Assembly (NCBI GenBank): GCA_022225965.2 | Contig: JAKJXP020000042.1 | Location: forward strand, 124,001 to 188,000 | From: Diatrype stigma | Taxonomy: Eukaryota > Ascomycota > Sordariomycetes > Xylariales > Diatrypaceae | Reading direction: 5' to 3' | Length of the DNA: 64,000 bases | Shown: one piece after another, positions 30,534 through 42,179 of the stretch | How positions within the stretch are numbered: the first letter of the stretch is position 1 | How the letters are laid out: each line of letters begins with the position of its first letter | Position numbers and translations under genes: made by a program | Notes under the pieces: generated by a model | The model's database searches: none | Told to the model about the DNA's origin: nothing | What the model saw: only the letters and a program-made list of their open reading frames with translations

Positions 30534-32194
30534 TCAAACCGTTGAGGTGTTTATGCCGGTGATCGGAGTACTTTGCCAGTTTCTACGCAGGAGAAAAACC
30601 AGGGCGGCGGTGAAGGCTAGGCCAATGATCGTGATCTTAAGCCGCCCCGACTGGCTGTGGCGGAACTCCGAAAGCGATAGTTGCACACTGGTGGCGGCGG
30701 TTTGGATACCTTCCCGGCCCAAGCGGTAGTACACAAGACCAGCCAAGGCAATGGAGTATCCAAAGTACTGCTGGCCGGTCACGGGATCGCCGAAAATGAC
30801 CATAGAAGCGATTACAAGCAGGATATCTTTTAAGACACCCGCCATAGTCAAGACGACTGCAGAGGTTTTGCCGATCTAGATGCGGGTCAGTAAGAAGGGG
30901 GTGGCGGATATGTTAGGAAAGAGGGAGACATACCAATAGTACAACAGAAACGTTCAAGAGGAAAGCCACCAAGGCGTTGGCGATCAAGGTTACTATACCC
31001 AATGAATAAATGTCGTTCATGGTCATGCGTGGGCCCTCTATGATGAGTGTGACGACACCGTTGACAGCAGCGCAAGCCGGGGCATAGTAATAGACTGAGA
31101 CGAGAGGGTCCATCTTAAACTCGGCCGAGCTCAGGAGACGCTGGACCATGACAAGACGCAGCGCCTCAGCTACAATACCGCCAGCCTGTACTATAGTTGT
31201 GTTAGTAACTTAGATGTCCGCTTTAGACCGGGGTCTCCGGGAACATACGGATGAAGCCGAGGAGGTGAAATTTGAGTTCTCCGAATGAAGCAATGACAAC
31301 GCCGACAACGATCGCAGATACGTTTAGCAATACTTTCAGGTTTGGCACTGCCATCCCGAAGGCCCAGGTTGCCAGGAGAGTCGCTACGGCGTTCGTAGCC
31401 TAAACGGATATTAGCTGGAGGGAAACCTTTCTTGGACGGAGTACAAAACCAACCTTCAGCATTTGGATGAAGGACACGCTCAAGTAGAGATATGCCATGT
31501 TTCCGCCGATCAAGCTCAAGCTGAACATGATACCGATGGGGACAATAGCCCTCCTGGATTGTGGACAGTGTCAGGATGGGCTTTCCAGGATGGTCCTGCT
31601 TAGCTAGCAACTCACATATATGTACGCGCATCCATAGGGACCTTGAGTCGCGAATCCAGAGTGGTGGTCGTCCGCGCCATCAACTGCGTCATGGCGGTAG
31701 CGAATGCCATGTGCCATGTTGTCAAGAACAGGGCTAAGGCGTGTAAGCGCTCATGCTGTTTCTCCTTTACCCCTGGTTGGTGTATCCCGGGCTGTGTACT
31801 TACGGAAATCTCCATCGCGAGCGCTGTCAGTACATACGTCATGACATAGCTTTAGCCGTACCAGCTTGCTTGGGGAGATTGCTTACCGAAGTGCTTTGCT
31901 GAGAGTACCCATTTGTTGAACAAGATAACGCCAGAGCTCATAGCGATCCAAAAGCTAACATGGACGACATGTTGTGAGTATATAGCAGCTCGAAGGCTCT
32001 CATCCACACGATCTTGGCGCGATGCACCATCGCAAGGCTAACGAACTCGCAGTCTAGGAGGGGTCTTACATAATGTAGAAAGCGGGATGGATGTTGAAGA
32101 TGCCGGACGGAGTCGACGGAGGGGCCGATTGCGTCGTGCCGCTCTCCAGCCGACGCTCATCCTCGCCGGATCTCTTATGATTACTGTCGGCCAT
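30534..32194 (-). CDS. TPT/nucleotide-sugar transporter family membrane protein (7 exons)
   Basis: Exons 32194-32070, 31954-31887, 31733-31616, 31553-31454, 31399-31249, 31190-30934 and 30875-30534 give 386 residues. The triose-phosphate-transporter (drug/metabolite transporter superfamily) signature is clear: IAMSSGVILFNKWVLSAKHF, LTTWHMAFATAMTQ, IGIMFSLSLIGGNMAYLYLS, VVGVVIASFGELKFHLLGF, GGIVAEALRLVMVQRLL, VAFLLNVSVVLLIGKTSAVV and GDPVTGQQYFGYSIALAGLVYYRLG, with about ten membrane helices. Fungal members sit in Golgi or ER membranes and move nucleotide sugars or related phosphates; the cargo is unknown. The N-terminal ~40 residues are polar. Exon 2 joins directly to exon 3: a candidate exon between them would create a stop. 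The C terminus has an extra helix and a polar tail after the YYRLG motif. Confidence 0.92.
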
Positions 32195-34268
32195 TGTATC
32201 GTTCGTCTCTTGTGTGTTTCTCCTCTGGAGACACACTACGTACTAACGATCTATCAGGCTAGATACCTAATCAGGTAGCTCGGACGTTATAGTGAAGAGA
32301 TGAATACAGTCGGGCGAGCGGGCGGGCTGAAGCTGAATTTTGAGTTGAGCCTGGCAGGAACTAGGACTGAGTTTCAGCCCTGAAGATAAAGTACCTAACG
32401 TAGTAGTAGGTAGTAAACAGGTCGGAACGACTGGAGTCAGTTTCCGAGATCGAAAATTGCCTTACCTAATTGACACGCTTCGGCGGTACCTGACGCGCGT
32501 CATCAACCGACGCAGCAACCCCCTGGGAACGCTATCGCACGGTGCACGCCAATCAGCAGGGTCATCATCTGCTCGTGCTTGCTCTCAGATGTCACCAATG
32601 GACGAGTTGAGTTTACGAAGTCTTATATGCCTTTTCTAGTAATTATCCTCACGTCGCATTTAGATAGGGATATGGGCATCTAGTATCACCAGGCATTGCA
32701 TTATGGCGTGTGATTTGTTTCTAGACTTTGTTCTTTTGCAATAGCATCCTATCCAGGAAACATGATACATGTAGGTAAGCTCAGAATAAGTAAACTACAC
32801 ATAGGGTATGAAGTAATTCCCTGATATACGGCAATGTCAACACCTCTTATAGTAGAGGTGGTCTTTGTCTATAGCCTGCTTGATACTTACCTATGTACTT
32901 CGTACCTCCATGTATGCACCGCAACAAGCAAACGCACAATTGCACAGTTGAGGGAGGCGGGCACTATGAAGGAGCAATGGATGACACGGAGTCCCGATAT
33001 AAATAATTTCTTAAAAAAGCCCATCATGAGGCTGGCCAGATCTACACAATCTACACAACTCTTTTGATTTCGAGAAAACAAGGGAAGGGATGATCATGAC
33101 AACGCATCTGCTCAGGATTACATGATACCTAATAGTATGGTACCCAACTAGTCAGCTGATGCATACCATCCGGTCCCATACCATCTCAAGGTCCCTTACG
33201 TACGAGAGAGCCAGTTAGACAAAGCTGTCGTGAATTCAGGGACCATCAATGATGTCGTTTGCACAGCTACGCCGCAGATAGATACAGTAAGTATTTGCCA
33301 TGTCGCCTATCATGAATCCTTCAAGGAGAGCTACACGTGTTGTAACGGATGCTTGGTACCTTAGTGGGCCGACCTTGTGGGGCGGTGCCTTAACCTTAGG
33401 TTTTGACGCACTTTAGATTTGACAGAACCATCCCCAATACAACTACAATTGCTACCCCCATATTGCTCCAACAACCTTTAGTACTACTTATCTGGGCTGC
33501 CTGGCTACATACAACCTACCTATGTAGGTACATATAATCCCCACTCCATTCAGGACCCCTAATACACTGGATGCCTAGCCAAAACTTTATTAGACCCGAC
33601 ACCCGAAGTTCAGGCAGGTATGTACACGTAGGAAGGAAGGCAACCTTAATTAGGGCAATGGCAGGCTGGCAGGCTGGTTGATTCAGGTAGGGTTAAGGTT
33701 CACATTCAGGCAGGGTTCCCAGGTGCCAGGTGCCTCCTCCCGCTCTGCGAGGTCAACTACCGACCCCGTGCAACTTAACCATGACCTACTACCTACTGCT
33801 ACTTCGTACACCTCCAGCCGCAAGCACCAACGTCGTGAAGCGTATACAACAGGCAAGCCATCGTGACTGTAGAGACATATCATGGGCTCTGCATTCCGAC
33901 AATGGGTGAGTCAACGAGTTCAATTCTCTCCGCTCGCCTTCATACCCATTTCCTACCCTTGTCTGCCCCGTCCCGCCAGATCTGGTGTCAGATAGAGGCC
34001 ATTGCAATCAATCCTGGGGGCTGCTAGGCCAGGCTTGGCCCGGCCGCCTCATTAGTAGGTCGGGTCGAGTCACTGTTGCGCCATTGGCCTGGGTCCAGGT
34101 CTCGCTCGATTGGCCGCTTCATCCATTTTGTGCACGCCAGAAGCGCCAGAAGAGGAACAACAGCTGCTACTCTGCAATTTATTCATAAGCCCCTTTGCGT
34201 GAGATTTCGAAGGATACTGCGTTTCACAAAAGAGGGGAGATCTCCCTGTCCAAAGCCCCTTCTGTCTG
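32195..34268. other. Intergenic, 2.1 kb, divergent promoters of transporter and TAO3
   Basis: It must hold both promoters and a long TAO3 leader. A short upstream frame starts at the ATG at about 33881 and runs into a GTGAGT donor-like site at about 33905, so a non-coding or upstream coding exon is possible. CCT-type and TAGGT-type short motifs recur. No separate gene is seen. Confidence 0.5.
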
Positions 34269-37200
34269 ATGCCGCCTTCTCCTTCGCCGCTGACAACACC
34301 ATCACAATATCTAGCTCCGTCACAGACGCTGCCCGACCATTTGCAAGAGCCCCTAAAGTTTTCTCCGCGAGGAGCCCCGCCCCCGAGCAGCCACGACGGT
34401 AGCGGTAGTGGCAGTGGCAGTGGCAGTGGTAGTGGCAGCGGTAGTAGTAGCGGCAGCGGCGGTAGTGTTAACAATAGCGATGGGTGGGAGGACACCGTCA
34501 GGCCGATAAACCTCAATACTTCGGCCCTACGAGCCGTCGCGCATTCTCGCGAATCGTCACTCGAGAAACTACAATCCGGTGCCGGTCTCGCCGGTATACC
34601 CGAATCCCCACAATCTCCTCCCTCATCTGGTTCTACTGCTGCACGAGCAGCTGCGTCGCGCGCAGCCGTCGGTGGGATATTCGAGCGAATCATCGACCCC
34701 AAGGGAACCGCGAATTACGGACATCACCGCCAAACTTCCATCGTCCATGGCATTCAGCACTCGAGGAATGGGAGTGCGTCTTCGAGCCCTCTGAGCCCCC
34801 AGATGATCGCGGCGGCTGGAGCAGGTCTTAAGCACGAGCGGCCGGACAGGATGGATCAGGACTCCCTCGCCTCACGGCCAGCAACTGCCATGTCAGGCAC
34901 TACGGCTGTCACTACAACTCCCAATGGGCACGAAAGCAACGCATCTACCGTCACTGATGCCACTTTGACGCAGAAGAAAGCAGATCGAATCCAGGGTAAG
35001 ACCCGGCGCGAACATGCGCATCATCATTCGCACTCTTCGCGACACGAAAAGGACCCGAAGAACGTTGGTGATTATGCTTTGCACGTCCTAATATCATCAT
35101 TTGTTGCGCATGCCGAAGAGAAACTCAACGAGTGTATTACTGTACCTTTCGATCCTGAGCCGCATATAGAACGAATCTGCGGTCCTGGTGTTGACCCTGT
35201 GTTTGACCAATTCATCGTAGCATTGGGTCACATCGCTAAGCAGAAGCCAAAGCCATTGATCGATTTCATCATGCTTTGGAGGAAGCATAAGAGCGAAGCA
35301 GCAAACGAAGCACGGATTCAACTTCAGCAGTTGAGAGCCCAACCCCCCGGAGCCGGCCTCACCCGTCGTAATACCGAACCAGTCCAAGCCGCCGCCGACA
35401 AGCTTTCGTCAGAATCGACCACGTCTAATGGGCCGGCGACGCTTGCAGCGAAACAGGAATATGTTCTTCAGGCCGACAGACGGTCTGTTATATCTATATA
35501 CATATTATGTCGCGTATTGCTAGAGGTCATGCGGACCAGTACCTTAAGCTGCATCGGGCTGGAGATGATGGACAAGCTAGAGGGAATAATATTCCTTCAG
35601 CTCAAAATCGCGGATACAGAGCAGCTGGCAGCGTCTCCCCTCAAATCTGCAAATTGGAAGCTTTTTACCCAACTTCTGGGCGCTATGAGTGAGATTAACT
35701 TCGTTAGTGTCACGCAACGGTTCATCGCCGACCTGCAAAATCTTCAGCAAGATCTTGCTAGTCGAGGACCCACGGCCGGAAAGGCAGAGCTTGAGGGCCA
35801 GATGGTATTGGTACTAGGGGGGATGAGGCAATTGCGCTTGAACATCGAGACGGACGAAGGCTGGGATCAGACATGCGACCTGCTAACGTCTCTCGGCCGA
35901 CTTTTCGCCCGATCGCATGGCCAGAGGGTGAAGTCTGCCTTCTGCGAGGCGCTTGATACCCTTTTACTTCCGGTTGCTGCCAATGCTACCAATAGCCATT
36001 TGACGCACCCAAAATGGGGGGAAGTTATTAGCACGGTTAGCCCCCGACTTGCGCAGATGTTCGTTAAGCCACGCCATTGGACATCTGCATTCCCATTAAC
36101 AGCGACGATGCTTTGCGTGTCTCCTCCTGACAACAGCAACAACCAATGGCTACAACTGGTCCGTCCGCTTCAGCCTCGTTTAAAGGATCGCACGTTCCGC
36201 TTTCTTTGTCTCCAGGTTATCTCGAGGTTACTCTGGACTTATCTTTATCGAACCAATGATACAGCAGCGGGTGTGACCCGCAAGCTTGACGAAGTTATGC
36301 AACTCGTGTTGCCGACGACGAAACGCACCTTCACGCCCGGGGACATCAGTCCGGGGAGCCCCTTGATACAGATACTTAGATTCATCGGCTATAAGTATCC
36401 CGAGTACTGCTGCAAGAACATCATATTCCCTCTAATCAATGCCGAGCTTTTCAGCTCTAATAAAGAGTTGAAGGTCGAGCAGCTTGACCCTGATAGGATG
36501 GTTATTGGCATAAGAGCATTCCTTGCTATCATGTCGGATCTAGAGAAGGGTGAGCATGGCCGGCCCCCCTTCCCCTTAGAATATTCTACACAGTCATCCG
36601 CCGATCGACATCTACCAAACTCACCATCTCCGCCATCAACGTTGGGCATGCTGCCATCGAGTCCTTCAACGTCTGGCCAGGATGATTCATTATCACGGCC
36701 TTTTCAACTAAGTGCCTTGAGTGAGGGTGCGCGTGGTTATTATAAGAGGTTCTCCGAAATCTTAGGTAAAATTACGATTATATGTGATAATACCTTCGGG
36801 GGTCAAGCTGCCCTCGATGAAAAATTCAACAGTCCGGGACCGAAGACTCCGATCGCGGAAACCTTCAACTTCTCACGACGTGATGACCACCCGAGTCCCG
36901 CGGAGCAGAAGCAAGCGTTCTACGAGCTCCTCCATGTTGCCGTACAAGCTTTGCCTCGCTGTCCTTCTGCTGACATCCCGTTCAACCCTCTCATCAACCT
37001 CCTCTGCACGGGGACGGCTCATGTTCAATACAACATCGCTGAATCCTCGGCCCAATCTCTGAAATCGATTGCTCGTCACTCACATGCGCATCGAGTTACA
37101 ATGGGGTTTGCTCGGTTTATTTTCAATTTCGACGACCGCTATTCCACAATGTCTGATGGTGGTATGCTTGGCCCCATTCATATTGAAAACACCCTTCGAC

Positions 37201-40200
37201 TTTACGTGGAACTCTTACAGATATGGAGGGACGAAATTCGACAGAAGACGAAAGATGCCGCATCTGACTCAGGAGTATCTGGTGATGACGAGAAACGAGG
37301 CCTTAAACTAGATTTATCCAACATCTGGGCAGAGGTCGATCACGTCGAGGCTCGGGGGTTGTTTTTCCTATGCTCCCAGTCGCGGAGGGTCAGATATTTT
37401 GCGATTACTGTGCTTCGCCTGATTGCTGAGTTCGACGCGGCATTAGGAAAACACGGAGCAGTACAGAATGACAGCCCTCGTCTCATTGATATTCTCGAAA
37501 ATGATTCGATGGAGGTATTGAATTTCAAAGACGAACATCTATCAGTGGCGGAACGAAGTCGGCTACAGAGACATATACAAAACAGCAACAAAGGAGCCCT
37601 GATCGAACTCTGTACCAACGATGCTACGTACGATGCAACGCTCTGGTTCAAAATCTTCCCTAACCTCATCAAAGTCGCGTATGATCGATGCCCGTTTACC
37701 GTTACCATTGGCCGCGATCTTGTCTGTAATAGAATACTTCAGATGTATAAGAGCATTGTACAGCTGGCTGAGCCCAGCAGGGGGCCTAATCCATATGGAC
37801 CGGAATCTGGCAACTCTGGTTACAAGGGGAGGACACCGATGACACAACCAAGTGTGCTGATCGAACAGTTCAAGTTGTACCTGACATTCGCCTGTACAAC
37901 ACTTGCTGACACCGGCTATGGTCCGAACGGAGGTTCGCAGGCCGGCCAACATTTGCGGAAAGGATCGAAGTCGTCCGATAACATCGGTTCGGCAAGGACG
38001 CTATTCAAAATACTAAACCCACTGCTGCTAGTTTCATCCTCTGCTGTCCGCGAGGCAGTTGTTTCCGCTCTCGGGTCTATCAATGTCAACATCTATCGCC
38101 CGCTGCTTGAAGAACTGCAAGGCCAAGGGGCCCGGTGCAATGAAGAGGCCCGGGCACGATTCCATCAGCGCGTGCCTAGTGGGCCGCGACGAAATCGAAA
38201 GATGGACCTTCTGAGGACAGAGCTTACTTACGTGTACCAACTGACCTCTCACTTCCTCAAGGACCCGCAAGTCTATAGGGATGAGTGGATTCTGAATTAT
38301 CTTTGTGCATACACGAAGGATTTGAAACTCTTTCTTATGGATGGTGAAGTCCAAATGGACTGGGAGTTTCAGAAGCTACGTCGTCATTACTGCGGTCTCA
38401 TGGAGGAGCTCTTCGAAGGGATCAACCGCACAGACGACCCCTCGCGCTGGATGACTTTCGAATCGAGGAAATCTTCCTTTGCTTTGATGGAAGAATGGTG
38501 TGGGTTCTCGCCGAACCAGCCACAGATCCGCCAACGCGAAGATACCATGAGAAAGTCCATCATTGACCGACAGACACTTGGTGAGCAAGGGACTGTCACA
38601 GCTGCCATGGAGATCGAAAAGCGCAATCTAAGAACGGCCGCTCTGAGCGCCATGGCGGCGCTCTGCGCTGGGCCGATCAGCGTAACAACTGAAAGTGGCG
38701 CTATTCTCCAGTTCGATGTCAGGCGGATACTTGCTTGGATCGAGTCCATCTTCAACTCAGGTAGCGACCGGATCAACATTATTGGGAGGCGAGCACTGAA
38801 AAACCTCATTGTCTTCAACCAAGAATATCCATATTTGCTACAGCATTGCATTACACGATGTTACGTAGCAGATGTGCCAAAGGTCCTGGAAAGCTACTTC
38901 GCCGTTGTCACCGAAGTTCTGCTAGAACATACAGATTATCCATGCCCGTTCTGGAAACTGTTGGGACTATCCTTGTTTACCTTGGGAAACGACCAAAGCG
39001 ATATTCGGTCGAGGTCAGCACGCGTTCTTAGATCTTTAGAGGAAAGGCAGCAGGGTACCCGCAGCGCCAAGATTCGAGACTTCGATATCAGCATCTCTGA
39101 CAAAACCAAGGCAGTTTACAAGCTGGCACAATTTGAGATTTCCAAACGACTCGCAAAGCAATACCCAGAACTTGCATTTCATATCTTCTCCGAATTCTCC
39201 CTCTATTTCAAGAGCCTCCAACCCTCGGCGCAACGGAACGTGGTCGCAGCCATTCTACCATGGATCCAGACCATCGAGCTCAAAGTCGATCCCAACGGAG
39301 GCCCCACAGCTCATTCCTATGTACTCCTTGCTAACCTACTGGAATTGACGATCAAGTCCAGCGCTGCAATGCACAATGAAGTTCAGGCACTGTGGCAAGC
39401 TCTCGCAACTGGCCCACATCCAGGAAATGTCCGTCTTGTGCTCGATTTTATCATCTCCCTCTGCTTGGAACGTCGAGAACAAAACTTTGTCGAGTACGCC
39501 AAACAGATAGTAGTCTTTCTGGCGAGTGCTCCAAGCCAGTCCGAAATCAAAGTCGTCAAATTCCTACTCATGCAGATCACTCCGAAGGCTATGATACCAA
39601 CCGAAAAAAGAGACATCATGCCACTACCCCCCGATCTCAACCAGTTGCCTCACTGCGCCGATTTAGCAGAAGCTTTACCAGTTGGCACGAAGCAAGCAGG
39701 CTTATCCTTGGGGCAACTATCTCTCATCTTGTTAGTGGACCTGATGGTTCCGCCTGTACAACTTACCGCAGAGAGCCTGCCCGTCTTGTTGCAGATGGTC
39801 ATTGTGCTGTGGGATCACTATACGCCTCTGGTGCAAGAGCAAGCTCGCGAAATGCTTGTACACCTGATTCATGAACTCGTGATCTCTAAAATGGATGATG
39901 CTATACCCGCTCAACTCAGGGGGTCGATCGAAGAGCTCATCGACGCCATTCGGCGCCACGATCGTTCAGTAGTGTGGGGCTACGAAGATAACAATGGCAA
40001 GGTCGACGATCATGACAATAAGGTTCCGCAGAGCATGGAATTCCTCACCGCTGAAGTTGTCAAGACTTTCGAGGTTACCTTTCCCGGGATCAAGGAACAG
40101 TGGAGCCGCCTGTCGCTGACCTGGGCGACTTCTTGTCCTGTAAGACACTTGGCATGCCGGTCCTTCCAGATTTTCCGTTGCATCTTAACATCCCTCGACC

Positions 40201-42179
40201 AACCGATGCTTGGTGACATGCTAGCGAGGCTGTCTAACACGATTGCGGACGAAGATACAGAGATCCAGACATTCTCCATGGAAATCCTCACCACCTTGAA
40301 GACACTCATTGCGAAGCTGGATCCTGACAAGCTGCTCTCTTTCCCACAGTTGTTCTGGACCACCTGTGCTTGCTTGGACTCGATCAATGAGCTCGAATTC
40401 CTTGAGGCCGTTGAGATGCTTAATGAGCTCCTGGACAAACTTGACTTTCATGACGAGACTATTCGCAAAATTCTCATGGACGGCCAGCCCCCACGGTGGG
40501 ATGATGGTTCTTTCGAGGGTTTGCAGCCTTTGCTCTATAAAGGAATTCGATCGTCGACATGTCTTCAGGCAACATTAGATACTCTGGACAAATTGGTTCA
40601 GCTACCTAACGATGCCCTCATTGGGAATGACAACAGACTGTTCTTCACAATTCTTGCGAACTTTCCACGGCTCTTGCAGGCATTGGAACAAGGGATCATA
40701 GATGATAACGTAACGGCAACTACGCACATCCTCTTCGCAGTCGCCGAGGCGCAGGGGTTTTCGTCGATATGCGCCGCTCTCAGGGCATTTCTGGGACTGA
40801 ACTACAGCTCGAGCAGGGATTTCATGGTAGAACTCTTCGCGGCACTCCGAGAGGTTTATTCACCAGACCTCGATTTCAAGATGCTGACGACGCTCATGGG
40901 ATTCCTCACAAATAGCATGCCTTGGGTGAAGACCATGACCATGCGGCTACTATGTGTCATCATCCCGGAGATTGATATGCGCAGGCCTGAGATTGCTGGA
41001 CATGGTTCCGACTTGATCTCGCCACTCCTTCGGTTACTGCAAACTGAGTTCTGCATGGAGGCTTTAGAAGTACTTGATCGAATCATGGCTTTATCTGCAT
41101 CCTCCATGGATAAGCACCATTTGCGAATGAGCGTAACCAATGCAGCTTCTAGGGTAATCAGGAAAGAATACGAACGCACGCAGACCCTGTTCGGCATCCC
41201 CGAAAGAACTGGCTGGGCTATTCCAGCTCCAGCCAAGAAGACCGATGTCACCCGCGCAAACATCCATGCTGCTTTCTACATGTGTCAAGCAGATGTCGAT
41301 GATGATACTACAGCCAATGCCACGCCAACTGCAGATGTTGAGTTCCACGCCGATGAGTACGGGTACGGTTATTTTAATACCCCCGAACGAACGGAAACTA
41401 TGATGTCGGACGAAACCCGCGGGGACAATAACATAGGCGATCTCGTTACGAAGTTAGATAGTTTGGATGATTTCTTCGACGACATGTCTCAAGCATCCCT
41501 TAGCGAAAGCCGGTCTTCTAGGACGATTACCGAGTTCACAGGAGATGGCTACGAGTCTGGCACGCAACTGTACGACGAACAAATTCTGCCCATTCTTGAC
41601 CAAGCTTCGAGCAACACTTCGTTCCAGAATGGATTTGTAGACCGCCCGCAATTGTCACCAAACCAAGCCGGTGGTCCGAACATCATGAATCCCGGCGCTT
41701 TCCACATGGGTGATGGGGGACTAAGTATAAACGCCAGGCCCGGCATGCATTTGAGGTCCATCACCTCGCCCTCGGCGCCAGCATCGTACCAAGCGCAGCT
41801 CGGCGAGCTCACCTCGGACGAAGAGCTGACCGAAGACGTGTTTTCGGACGGTGACGAAGACAGACCGGGATTCGCCAGTCCTCCACCGGGGGCTGCGGTC
41901 GGCGGCGGTGGCAGCAGCAGCGGGGTTCATAGCAACGAGAATTCATTCTCCCTAGAGAACATGATCAAGCCGCGGAAACACCATTCGACGCGGACGCAGC
42001 TGCGCCGGCTGACGGGCGGCAAGAACAAAGACGCGGAAAAGCAGCGCGAGCTCTTCCGTGCGGCGCAGCAGTCATCGCCCCAGGTCCCGAAGGTTCCGAA
42101 TTCGTTCCTGCAGCAGCAACAGCAGCCACCGCCTAATAATAATTATAATACTTCACCAGGCGGGGCGGACATGCTCTGA
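34269..42179 (+). CDS. TAO3: Furry/Tao3/Mor2 cell-morphogenesis protein
   Basis: A single 7.9-kb intronless frame of 2636 residues. Order: Ser/Gly-rich tract (GSGSGSG, residues ~45-70) and disordered N terminus; His-rich patch (~245-260); Cell_morp_N region (~265-850, from VGDYALHVLISSFVAHAEEKLNECI); central repeat region (~880-1700); Cell_morp_C (~1830-2330), then an acidic/disordered tail ending in a Gln/Asn/Pro-rich stretch. Furry proteins are large HEAT-like scaffolds that act with NDR/LATS-type kinases (Cbk1 / Orb6, COT-1 in Neurospora) and Mob2 at sites of polarised growth. In filamentous fungi this would act at hyphal tips and septa, cytoplasmic and cortical. The lack of introns over 7.9 kb is unusual here, where most genes have 1-7. 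The start is the first in-frame ATG; an upstream exon is not excluded. Confidence 0.95.
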   Translation: MPPSPSPLTTPSQYLAPSQTLPDHLQEPLKFSPRGAPPPSSHDGSGSGSGSGSGSGSGSSSGSGGSVNNSDGWEDTVRPINLNTSALRAVAHSRESSLEKLQSGAGLAGIPESPQSPPSSGSTAARAAASRAAVGGIFERIIDPKGTANYGHHRQTSIVHGIQHSRNGSASSSPLSPQMIAAAGAGLKHERPDRMDQDSLASRPATAMSGTTAVTTTPNGHESNASTVTDATLTQKKADRIQGKTRREHAHHHSHSSRHEKDPKNVGDYALHVLISSFVAHAEEKLNECITVPFDPEPHIERICGPGVDPVFDQFIVALGHIAKQKPKPLIDFIMLWRKHKSEAANEARIQLQQLRAQPPGAGLTRRNTEPVQAAADKLSSESTTSNGPATLAAKQEYVLQADRRSVISIYILCRVLLEVMRTSTLSCIGLEMMDKLEGIIFLQLKIADTEQLAASPLKSANWKLFTQLLGAMSEINFVSVTQRFIADLQNLQQDLASRGPTAGKAELEGQMVLVLGGMRQLRLNIETDEGWDQTCDLLTSLGRLFARSHGQRVKSAFCEALDTLLLPVAANATNSHLTHPKWGEVISTVSPRLAQMFVKPRHWTSAFPLTATMLCVSPPDNSNNQWLQLVRPLQPRLKDRTFRFLCLQVISRLLWTYLYRTNDTAAGVTRKLDEVMQLVLPTTKRTFTPGDISPGSPLIQILRFIGYKYPEYCCKNIIFPLINAELFSSNKELKVEQLDPDRMVIGIRAFLAIMSDLEKGEHGRPPFPLEYSTQSSADRHLPNSPSPPSTLGMLPSSPSTSGQDDSLSRPFQLSALSEGARGYYKRFSEILGKITIICDNTFGGQAALDEKFNSPGPKTPIAETFNFSRRDDHPSPAEQKQAFYELLHVAVQALPRCPSADIPFNPLINLLCTGTAHVQYNIAESSAQSLKSIARHSHAHRVTMGFARFIFNFDDRYSTMSDGGMLGPIHIENTLRLYVELLQIWRDEIRQKTKDAASDSGVSGDDEKRGLKLDLSNIWAEVDHVEARGLFFLCSQSRRVRYFAITVLRLIAEFDAALGKHGAVQNDSPRLIDILENDSMEVLNFKDEHLSVAERSRLQRHIQNSNKGALIELCTNDATYDATLWFKIFPNLIKVAYDRCPFTVTIGRDLVCNRILQMYKSIVQLAEPSRGPNPYGPESGNSGYKGRTPMTQPSVLIEQFKLYLTFACTTLADTGYGPNGGSQAGQHLRKGSKSSDNIGSARTLFKILNPLLLVSSSAVREAVVSALGSINVNIYRPLLEELQGQGARCNEEARARFHQRVPSGPRRNRKMDLLRTELTYVYQLTSHFLKDPQVYRDEWILNYLCAYTKDLKLFLMDGEVQMDWEFQKLRRHYCGLMEELFEGINRTDDPSRWMTFESRKSSFALMEEWCGFSPNQPQIRQREDTMRKSIIDRQTLGEQGTVTAAMEIEKRNLRTAALSAMAALCAGPISVTTESGAILQFDVRRILAWIESIFNSGSDRINIIGRRALKNLIVFNQEYPYLLQHCITRCYVADVPKVLESYFAVVTEVLLEHTDYPCPFWKLLGLSLFTLGNDQSDIRSRSARVLRSLEERQQGTRSAKIRDFDISISDKTKAVYKLAQFEISKRLAKQYPELAFHIFSEFSLYFKSLQPSAQRNVVAAILPWIQTIELKVDPNGGPTAHSYVLLANLLELTIKSSAAMHNEVQALWQALATGPHPGNVRLVLDFIISLCLERREQNFVEYAKQIVVFLASAPSQSEIKVVKFLLMQITPKAMIPTEKRDIMPLPPDLNQLPHCADLAEALPVGTKQAGLSLGQLSLILLVDLMVPPVQLTAESLPVLLQMVIVLWDHYTPLVQEQAREMLVHLIHELVISKMDDAIPAQLRGSIEELIDAIRRHDRSVVWGYEDNNGKVDDHDNKVPQSMEFLTAEVVKTFEVTFPGIKEQWSRLSLTWATSCPVRHLACRSFQIFRCILTSLDQPMLGDMLARLSNTIADEDTEIQTFSMEILTTLKTLIAKLDPDKLLSFPQLFWTTCACLDSINELEFLEAVEMLNELLDKLDFHDETIRKILMDGQPPRWDDGSFEGLQPLLYKGIRSSTCLQATLDTLDKLVQLPNDALIGNDNRLFFTILANFPRLLQALEQGIIDDNVTATTHILFAVAEAQGFSSICAALRAFLGLNYSSSRDFMVELFAALREVYSPDLDFKMLTTLMGFLTNSMPWVKTMTMRLLCVIIPEIDMRRPEIAGHGSDLISPLLRLLQTEFCMEALEVLDRIMALSASSMDKHHLRMSVTNAASRVIRKEYERTQTLFGIPERTGWAIPAPAKKTDVTRANIHAAFYMCQADVDDDTTANATPTADVEFHADEYGYGYFNTPERTETMMSDETRGDNNIGDLVTKLDSLDDFFDDMSQASLSESRSSRTITEFTGDGYESGTQLYDEQILPILDQASSNTSFQNGFVDRPQLSPNQAGGPNIMNPGAFHMGDGGLSINARPGMHLRSITSPSAPASYQAQLGELTSDEELTEDVFSDGDEDRPGFASPPPGAAVGGGGSSSGVHSNENSFSLENMIKPRKHHSTRTQLRRLTGGKNKDAEKQRELFRAAQQSSPQVPKVPNSFLQQQQQPPPNNNYNTSPGGADML

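Noticed and set aside
31734..31886. Extra small exon in the TPT-family transporter between exons 2 and 3
   Set aside because: Including the CGCTCGCG segment leads to a stop; direct splicing of exon 2 to 31733 gives the conserved AKHFALFLTTWHM.
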